A stretch of 64,000 nt of DNA from Herbidospora cretacea (GTDB taxonomy: Bacteria; Actinomycetota; Actinomycetes; Streptosporangiales; Streptosporangiaceae), in NCBI RefSeq assembly GCF_001570605.1, contig NZ_BBXG01000020.1, positions 1-64,000 of the forward strand, given 5' to 3'. The first letter of the stretch is position 1, and every line of letters starts with the position of its first letter. The notes under the pieces were generated by a model. The model saw nothing but the letters and a program-made list of their open reading frames with translations. It made no database searches and was not told the origin of the DNA. Of the stretch, positions 58,325 through 64,000 are shown piece after piece. Both the position numbers and the translations under genes were made by a program.

Positions 58325-59115
58325 AGGCTTCCCCAGTAGTCGGCGACGCCGTAGAAGCCGGAGCTGTAGCCGATCTGGCGGCCCAGATATCCGGCCTGGG
58401 GGCCGTCGCCGATGAGCTCGCGCGCGCTGCCGACCAGGACGCGGATGTGGGCGCGGATCTCGTCGGGGGTCGGGCCGAGCATCAGGGCGTTGAGGTCGCC
58501 CCAGGTCACGTCCCGGTGGTGGGTGGCCAGGTCGTTGAGCAGGCGCAGCACCTTCTGCACCTCGTCGCTGGCCGGGATCAGCGCGGGCACCCCGGTGACG
58601 CCGCCGGCGATCCAGTGGGCGACGTTGACCAGCGTCGATCCGAAGTTGGCGGCGTTGTCGAGATAGGCGGCGAAGGTGGGCAGCTCGTCGCCGGTCTTCC
58701 AGGCGAACTCCTGGCGCATGGCGTGCAGCGTCCGGGCGAGCTCGGCCTCGAAGAGGCCGCTGCCGTCGGCGACCTCGGCGCGGATCTCACCCAGGAAGGC
58801 GGTCAGCGGGCTCTCCTCCTCGCCTTCGAGGCACTCCTCCACGATCGCGTCGACCTCGGAGAGCTTCTCGGCGCGGTGGTCGACCAGCCAGTCGACCGCG
58901 AAGATCCAGAGCGACAGCCGGTTGGCCACCCGCAGATCGGCCACGCTGGCGTCGGGCGAGCCGAAGGCGTTGGCCAGCGAGACGGCGGTGAACAGGGTCG
59001 CGTCGAACGGCTGGGCCGGGAAGAGCCCGGGATGGGCGGCGGCGCAGGCGGTCAGGTCGCGCGCGGAGGCCGCCGCCAGGCCGCTCACCCGGCCGGCGCT
59101 GTGGGCGTCGATCAC
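58321..59115 (-). CDS. Class I terpene synthase (diterpene synthase-like)
   Basis: A 264-residue all-helical synthase. The first metal motif is Asp75-x3-Asp79 (SLWIFAVDWLVDHRAEKL), a variant of DDxxD. The second is NDLATHHRD (Asn194, Asp195, Thr198, Asp202), an NSE/DTE motif. It likely ionises the bicyclic diphosphate made by the class II enzyme. GTG 59115 overlaps the P450 stop (GTGA) and its own stop overlaps the cyclase start, so the three genes are coupled. It is shorter than typical microbial class I synthases (~300-340 aa). Confidence 0.85.
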   Translation of the reverse strand: MIDAHSAGRVSGLAAASARDLTACAAAHPGLFPAQPFDATLFTAVSLANAFGSPDASVADLRVANRLSLWIFAVDWLVDHRAEKLSEVDAIVEECLEGEEESPLTAFLGEIRAEVADGSGLFEAELARTLHAMRQEFAWKTGDELPTFAAYLDNAANFGSTLVNVAHWIAGGVTGVPALIPASDEVQKVLRLLNDLATHHRDVTWGDLNALMLGPTPDEIRAHIRVLVGSARELIGDGPQAGYLGRQIGYSSGFYGVADYWGSL

Positions 59116-60464
59116 TTCTTCACCGGGCGCAGGATCATCTCGATCTTCTTGCGGCTGCGCAGCGTGCCGGCCGGCTGCACCGGGAACGGCCCCTCGGTCA
59201 CCAGCTCGGGCCGGAACCGCTTGAGCAGCCCGGCGATCAGCAGCGGCGCCTCGATGTAGAACAGGTGCTGCCCGAGGCACTGGTGCGGGCCCGCTCCGAA
59301 CGGCAGGTAGACGTAGCGGCTGCGGCGCTGCTCGGTGTGCGGGTCGAACCGCTCGGGCCGGAAGGCCAGCGGGTCGGGCCAGAAGTCGTCCAGGCGGTGG
59401 GTGACATAGGGGCTGATGAGCACCTGCGACCCGGCCCTGATGGTGACCCCGCCGATCTCGCGGGTCCGCACGACCATGCGCGGCATCGCCCATCCGGACG
59501 GGTAGAGGCGGAGCATCTCGCGCAGCACCATGGTCAGGTAGCGCAGCTTCGGCAGGGTCCGGGCGTCGACCGGGCCGTCGCCGGTGACCTCGTCGATCTC
59601 GGCGTAGAGCTTCGCGGCCACCTCGGGGTGGTCGTGCAGGATCGGCCACAGCCAGGTGAGCGCGACCGCGGTGGTCTCGGCGGCGGCGCCGTAGATGCTG
59701 GCCAGGTCGTCTCTCAGCTTGACGTCGGTGAGCTCGCGACCCTCGCCGTCGCGGGCTCGGACCAGCGCCGAGATGATGTCGGGCCCGTCGCTCTTCTCCG
59801 TGCGGGCCTGCCGGATCAGCGGGTAGATCACGTCGTCGATGACCTGCCGGGCGCCCATGAACTTCCGGTCGCCGGGCAGCGGCACCCGGTCGGGCACGAA
59901 CGGCAGCGCGATCCGGAAGCCGAAGGAGGTGTTCGCGGTGGCGTACGCGGGCCCGAGGACCTCGGCGTCGCGCGGGGAGATCCGGTCGCCGAACAGCACC
60001 GAGATGACCGCGCGGGTGACGATGCGGTTCATCTCCTCCATCGCGTCGATCGTCACGCCGGGGGTGAGTTCGTCGAGGCCCTCGTCGATCGTCGCCGCCA
60101 TGTCGGCGGTGAGCGAGGAGACGTACCGGGAGGTGAAGAGCGGCTGGAGGACCTTGCGGCTGTCGGCCCAGCCGGGCCCCTCGCCGATCACGCTGTCGCC
60201 GAGCAGCCGCTCGATGGGCTTCCAGAACATGCCCTTGCGCAGGTAGCTCGTCCAGTCGCCGCGCAGCGCCTGCTGGAGGTGGTCGGGGTGGCTCAGCAGA
60301 TAGGGCCGGAACGGCCCGACGTCCAGCCGGACGATCTCACCCCGGGCCTCTCGTGCCACCTCGGCCAGGCCCTCCAGGGGCGCTCGGACGACCATCGGCA
60401 GCAGCCGGCGCAACGGCAGGTTGCGCTGGGGCCGGGCGGGTCTCGCGGATGTCTCGACGGACAT
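59112..60464 (-). CDS. Cytochrome P450 of the diterpenoid operon
   Basis: A 450-residue soluble P450. The I-helix motif is IYGAAAETTAVALTW (Glu-Thr-Thr as acid/alcohol pair), ExxR is LREMLRLYPSG, and the heme loop is LPFGAGPHQCLGQHLF with Cys396. It is the first gene of a three-gene coupled operon and probably oxidises the terpene made by the next two gene products. ATG 60464 follows GGGGAG by 10 bases; the longer frame is not P450-like. Redox partners are not encoded nearby, though a flavin reductase is at 46.4 kb. Confidence 0.94.
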   Translation of the reverse strand: MSVETSARPARPQRNLPLRRLLPMVVRAPLEGLAEVAREARGEIVRLDVGPFRPYLLSHPDHLQQALRGDWTSYLRKGMFWKPIERLLGDSVIGEGPGWADSRKVLQPLFTSRYVSSLTADMAATIDEGLDELTPGVTIDAMEEMNRIVTRAVISVLFGDRISPRDAEVLGPAYATANTSFGFRIALPFVPDRVPLPGDRKFMGARQVIDDVIYPLIRQARTEKSDGPDIISALVRARDGEGRELTDVKLRDDLASIYGAAAETTAVALTWLWPILHDHPEVAAKLYAEIDEVTGDGPVDARTLPKLRYLTMVLREMLRLYPSGWAMPRMVVRTREIGGVTIRAGSQVLISPYVTHRLDDFWPDPLAFRPERFDPHTEQRRSRYVYLPFGAGPHQCLGQHLFYIEAPLLIAGLLKRFRPELVTEGPFPVQPAGTLRSRKKIEMILRPVKK

Positions 60465-60843
60465 TTCTTGGTGCTCCCCACAGGTATGGATACGCGCAGC
60501 GCAAACAGCGCTCACGGCGGATGAGCGCTTGAATGGTCCAAGAGAGTCGTGCGGTGGATGACATTCCGTGGAGTGTCGGATACCTCCATTTCACTGGCAA
60601 TATGTCGTACCTGTGATGCTTTGCCATCTCTACTGCACCACCGGCGCAGTATCACATGATCAAATGACGATGATCAATATTGCAGGGTAGTGACACCTTT
60701 GTGGGCACCTGACCGAAATACATGGATCGGTCCCAATTGCCGGATTTGAGATACCAAAATGGGAATCTGACCCGCCGGAACACCTCTAGTCGAGAGGCCT
60801 GTGGGGCTGGTTGGATCACGGGGTGCCCCGTCACGTCCCTGTG
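60465..60843. other. AT-richer divergent intergenic region
   Basis: This 379-bp gap between the P450 and the membrane/GH5 gene is clearly less GC-rich than its surroundings. ATGATCAA occurs twice, 13 bp apart (about 60657-60677), a possible direct-repeat operator. I see no convincing small gene and no strong terminator. It should hold the promoter of the terpene operon. Confidence 0.5.
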
Positions 60844-63063
60844 ATGTCCGGCGTGACGTCCCGCGTGTCGTCCGCCATGAGATCCGCTGTGGACCCCGCC
60901 GCCCTCCGCGCCGCCGGTGCCGGATCTGCCCTGCTCACGGCGCTGCTCCTGGCCCTGAACGCGGCCGACCCCACCGGCCTGCTGGCCCCCGGTCCCGTCG
61001 AGGGCGGGCTGACCGTCACCGCCTTCCTCGGCGCCTCCTACCTGCTGCGGCGGGGTTTCCTCGCGACGTGGGGCCTGGTCGTGCTGGCCGCCGTCGCGGG
61101 GCGCTTCGTTGGGACCGTTCCGCAGGGCGAGGGGCCGCTGACCACCGCGTGGGCGACCGGGTTCACCGGGGTCTACCTGGGCTTTCTCTGCTGGCCCGCC
61201 GCGATCCCGGCTTGGATCGTGACACGCCGGGCCCGCCCCGCGCGGGGACGGCCGGTGCCGGAGTTCACGCTGATGGCGGCGTTCGCGGCGATCGGCGGGC
61301 TGCTCGTGCTCGGGCACTCGTGGTGGACGCACTCCCCCGTCGGCTACGCCTTCGGCGGCGGCTGGTGGTTCTTCGCGCCGACCCCCGACGCCGGGGTCGT
61401 CGGCGGGGTCATGGGGCTCGTGGTCTTCCTCGCCGTCGTCCACCTCGCCTCGGCCCGGCTGGCGGCGGGCCCGGGGCGGTTCGTCGGGTGCTGGCTCGCG
61501 TGCGTCTGCGGCGGGCTGTTCCTGGGCTTCGCCCAGACGGTCACGGCCCTTTTCGCGTACGGCCCCGCCGACGCCCTGACCACCGACCTGTGGCCGCTGT
61601 TCTCCCTGGTCATCAGGATGGCGGTGGGCGTCTCCTACGGCGCGGTGATCGGCCTGTTCGCGGCCACGGCCACCGTCCTGCTGCCCGGCCGGAAGAGGGT
61701 GGTGCCCGCGCTGGCCCTGGCGATGGCGCTGTCACCGGAGGCCACCGCCCTGGCCGGTCCGGCGATCAGCGACGCCCACGGCCGCCAGATCCTCTTACGC
61801 GGCGTCGGGGTGAACCAGCTCGTCGACTACTGGAGCGGCGACTCCACCAAGGAGACCGTACGCCCCCTGACCGAGGCCGACTTCGGGCAGATGGCCGCGA
61901 TGGGCTTCTCGGTGGTCCGCCTGGCCGTCTCCTGGTCGCTGCTCGAACCCGTCCCCGGCACGCTCGACGCCGGCTACGTCGCCCGCATCCGCCGCGCGGT
62001 CGACCAGGCCGCCGCCCACGACATGGTCACCGTCATCGACCTGCACCAGGACGCCTGGGGCCGGGGCGTCGTCGCCCCGATGGGCACCACCTGCCCGATC
62101 GGCACCACCCCGCTGACCGGCGGGGACGGCGCGCCCGGCTGGGCCACCCCGTTCGACGGCAGCAGGCGCTGCGCGTTCCTGCGCAGGGAGCTGGCCCCGG
62201 TGGTCAGCCGGGCCTTCACCGACTTCTACGCCGACCGCGACGGCGTCCAGTCGCGGCTGGTCGCGACCTGGGGACGGCTGGCCCGCGAGTTCGCCACCTC
62301 GACCGCGGTCGCCGGGTTCGAGCTCTTGAACGACCCCAGTCTCGGCGAGACCCCGCCGCTGACCTCCTCGGCCGCCCTCGGCCGTTTCTACGCCCGCGCC
62401 GTCGCGTCCATCCGGGCCGCCGAACGGGCGGCGGGCGGCCACCGCCACCTGATCTTCTTCGAGCCGGCCGACCTGTGGTCGCCCTGGCCCGGCTTCGCCC
62501 GCGATCCCGCCCTGGTGCTGACCGTCAAGACAGACAACCTGCCGATCGACCCGGCCCGCGCGGTCGCCCTCGCCGCCCGGATGGCCGAGCGCTACGGCAC
62601 CCCGCTGTGGACCAACGCGTGGGGCGAGGGGCGGCTGGAGGCGTACGCGAAAGCGGAGGACGACGCCCTGATCGGCGGCGCGTTCTGGGTGTGGAAGCGG
62701 GCCTGCGGCGACCCCGAGCTGTTCGGCGCCGGCGCGGCGACCGCCGGGAACCTGATGGTCGTCGACTGCGCGACCGGCGCGGAGATCGCCCCGTCACCCT
62801 CCGTGACCAAGGTGGTGAGCAGGGCCTACCCGAGGGCGGTGCCGGGCCGCCTCGCCTCGGTGTCGTCGGACCCGGAGCGTCGCCACCTGCGGCTGACCGG
62901 AACCGGGGGAACCGGACGGTGCGATCTCGACGTGTGGGCGCCGGGCGCGGCCCGCCCGGCGGTGACGTCGTCGGGGATCTCCGGCGTGAGGTTCCGTGAA
63001 GTGCCCGGCGGCTGGCGGATCTCCGGCTGCCCGGCGGGCGATTTCACGCTGGAACTGCGGTGA
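60844..63063 (+). CDS. Multi-span membrane protein fused to a GH5 (endoglycosylceramidase-like) domain
   Basis: A ~739-residue fusion. The first ~300 residues contain about eight membrane spans (GSALLTALLLALNAA, LVVLAAVAGRFVG, GVMGLVVFLAVVHLA, LWPLFSLVIRMAVGVSYGAV). The remainder is a GH5 barrel starting DAHGRQILLRGVGVNQLVDY, with VVRLAVSWSLLEPVPGTLDA and VIDLHQDAWGRG. The acid/base motif normally NEP reads FELLNDPSLG (Asp instead of Glu), and the nucleophile region is PLWTNAWGEGRLEA without a clear match. Start is uncertain (TTG 60811, ATG 60844 or 60877). It may be a sugar-binding or altered-activity protein. Confidence 0.75.
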   Translation: MSGVTSRVSSAMRSAVDPAALRAAGAGSALLTALLLALNAADPTGLLAPGPVEGGLTVTAFLGASYLLRRGFLATWGLVVLAAVAGRFVGTVPQGEGPLTTAWATGFTGVYLGFLCWPAAIPAWIVTRRARPARGRPVPEFTLMAAFAAIGGLLVLGHSWWTHSPVGYAFGGGWWFFAPTPDAGVVGGVMGLVVFLAVVHLASARLAAGPGRFVGCWLACVCGGLFLGFAQTVTALFAYGPADALTTDLWPLFSLVIRMAVGVSYGAVIGLFAATATVLLPGRKRVVPALALAMALSPEATALAGPAISDAHGRQILLRGVGVNQLVDYWSGDSTKETVRPLTEADFGQMAAMGFSVVRLAVSWSLLEPVPGTLDAGYVARIRRAVDQAAAHDMVTVIDLHQDAWGRGVVAPMGTTCPIGTTPLTGGDGAPGWATPFDGSRRCAFLRRELAPVVSRAFTDFYADRDGVQSRLVATWGRLAREFATSTAVAGFELLNDPSLGETPPLTSSAALGRFYARAVASIRAAERAAGGHRHLIFFEPADLWSPWPGFARDPALVLTVKTDNLPIDPARAVALAARMAERYGTPLWTNAWGEGRLEAYAKAEDDALIGGAFWVWKRACGDPELFGAGAATAGNLMVVDCATGAEIAPSPSVTKVVSRAYPRAVPGRLASVSSDPERRHLRLTGTGGTGRCDLDVWAPGAARPAVTSSGISGVRFREVPGGWRISGCPAGDFTLELR

Positions 63064-63073
63064 TACGCCCGGA

Positions 63074-63166
63074 TCAGGCGGTCGCGGTGATCAGCCAGGC
63101 GAGGCCCAGCAGGATGACGACCGGGATCAGCCAGACGACGACCTCGATCGCGAACTCCTTGTACAT
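63074..63166 (-). CDS. 30-residue single-span membrane peptide
   Basis: A short frame from ATG 63166 to TGA 63074 with a strong ribosome site (AAGGAAAGGAAGG 3-15 bases upstream). It encodes MYKEFAIEVVV followed by a hydrophobic stretch (WLIPVVILLGLAWLIT) and ATA: one short amphipathic start plus one membrane helix. It converges on the GH5 fusion gene, 10 bp from its stop. The size resembles small membrane-complex regulators, but no family is recognised. Confidence 0.6.
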   Translation of the reverse strand: MYKEFAIEVVVWLIPVVILLGLAWLITATA

Positions 63167-63299
63167 GAGCCTTCCTTTCCTTGAGGTCCGCAGTTTTCGA
63201 TCCGCAGCATATTGGGTGACCCGAAATCCGCAGTAGTCAGCGTTCCGCCGTCACGGTGACGGAACTCTCCGTGACGGCGAAGCCGGGCAGAATCGGCGC

Positions 63300-64000
63300 A
63301 TGCGCTACATCATCATCGGAGCCGGCGGCATCGGGGGCACCATCGGCGCCCGCCTCTTCCGGTCCGGCCACGACGTCGTCGTATCCGCCCGAGGGTCTCA
63401 TCTCGCCGCGCTCCGCTCAACCGGACTGCGTTTCGTGACGCCGAACGGCTCGGAAACTCTGCCGATCCCCGCCGTGGGCGGCCCTGCCGACCTGGAGCTG
63501 CGCGAGGGCGACGTGCTGATCGTCGCCACCAAGACGCAGGACACGACCGCGGCGCTGGAGGCGTGGGCGCCCCACGCCGACGGCCTGCCGGTGGTGTGCG
63601 CCCAGAACGCCGTCGAGAACGAACGCCTGGCCCTGCGCCTGTTCTCCGACGTCTACGGGATGCTGGTCTGGATGCCCGCCCTCCACCTGGAGCCCGGCAC
63701 GATCGTCGCCTACGGCACCCCGAAGTCCGGCATGCTCCCCCTCGGACGTTATCCACAGGGTGTGGACAAACTGGCCGAGACGATCGCCGCCGACCTCGAC
63801 CGCAGCGGCTTCGCCTCGTGGGCCGACCCCGCGATCATGCGCTGGAAGTACGGCAAACTCCTCGGCAACCTCGGCAACGCCGTCGAGGCGCTGGCCGGCC
63901 CGGGTCCCGCCGGTCGCGACCTCGCCCGGCGCGCCCGCGAGGAGGGCCTCGCGGCGCTGACCGCCGCCGGCGTCGACGTGACCACCCCGGCGGAGGAGCG
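63300..64000 (+). CDS. Ketopantoate reductase-family protein, 3' end outside window
   Basis: An open frame from ATG 63300 to the window end (233 codons, no stop). The dinucleotide motif is MRYIIIGAGGIGGTIGARLF. VLIVATKTQDTTAALEAW, VVCAQNAVENERLALRLF and MRWKYGKLLGNLGNAVEAL (with the catalytic Lys of WKYGK) match the ApbA/PanE fold. True PanE makes pantoate for coenzyme A, but this family has many paralogs with other substrates, so panE is not assigned. Confidence 0.88.
   Translation, partial: MRYIIIGAGGIGGTIGARLFRSGHDVVVSARGSHLAALRSTGLRFVTPNGSETLPIPAVGGPADLELREGDVLIVATKTQDTTAALEAWAPHADGLPVVCAQNAVENERLALRLFSDVYGMLVWMPALHLEPGTIVAYGTPKSGMLPLGRYPQGVDKLAETIAADLDRSGFASWADPAIMRWKYGKLLGNLGNAVEALAGPGPAGRDLARRAREEGLAALTAAGVDVTTPAEE

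Overview
The window is high-GC DNA from a filamentous actinomycete. Several things support this: strong G/C third-position bias, many GTG starts with 4-base GTGA overlaps, a complete cvnABCD conservon, DUF1048/PadR and SigE-type ECF modules, and secreted CBM2 and ricin-lectin proteins. A Streptosporangiales-like host (Streptosporangium/Nonomuraea type) is my best guess; the sequence alone does not prove it.

Layout. 1-3.5 kb is accessory DNA: the end of an IS5-family element, a decayed 1.1 kb stretch, a secreted lipase with a strange repeat-built N-terminus, and a field of ~115-bp degenerate tandem repeats. 3.5-10 kb holds small regulated modules: a TetR/DUF308 pair, a two-component system preceded by a tiny membrane protein and followed by a ComB-like phosphatase, a PadR gene with two DUF1048 genes, and a TetR/SDR pair. 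Most have clear palindromic operators. 10-13.9 kb encodes two exported proteins (5'-nucleotidase; ThuA plus ricin lectin) and a DJ-1/PfpI protein.

13.9-16.6 kb is the most striking locus. A C39-peptidase ABC exporter is followed by two nearly identical 43-residue double-glycine peptides whose predicted mature parts carry a doubled NYDW motif and no Cys, Ser or Thr. I do not recognise this peptide family and no modifying enzyme is adjacent.

16.6-29.8 kb is mixed: HAD phosphatase, ECF sigma factor with a membrane partner, a large FAD/Fe-S oxidase, a DapDC-like PLP decarboxylase, a collagen-like secreted protein, a chloroperoxidase-type hydrolase, a TusA-like protein, a free CBM2 and a TetR/VOC pair. 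28.8-34.7 kb is an iron-siderophore uptake region: FhuF-like reductase, iron-box promoter, ABC ATPase, lipoprotein, fused permease and siderophore-interacting reductase. 35.7-40.4 kb is one 1565-residue secreted protein: lectin-like head, four A-B repeat pairs and a histidine-rich tail. 40.6-48.6 kb has PepSY and TauE membrane proteins, an SDR, a PEP mutase-like enzyme, a molybdoenzyme/flavin reductase/DUF6510 operon and an amidohydrolase. 48.6-53.1 kb carries a methyltransferase and the menaquinone genes menF, menB and menD.

53.1-60.5 kb, all on the minus strand, reads P450 - class I terpene synthase - class II diterpene cyclase, then cvnA-B-C-D. This looks like a compact diterpenoid pathway next to a G-protein signalling conservon. 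The window ends with a membrane/GH5 fusion whose catalytic residues look altered, an unlisted 30-residue membrane peptide gene, and the start of a ketopantoate-reductase-like gene.
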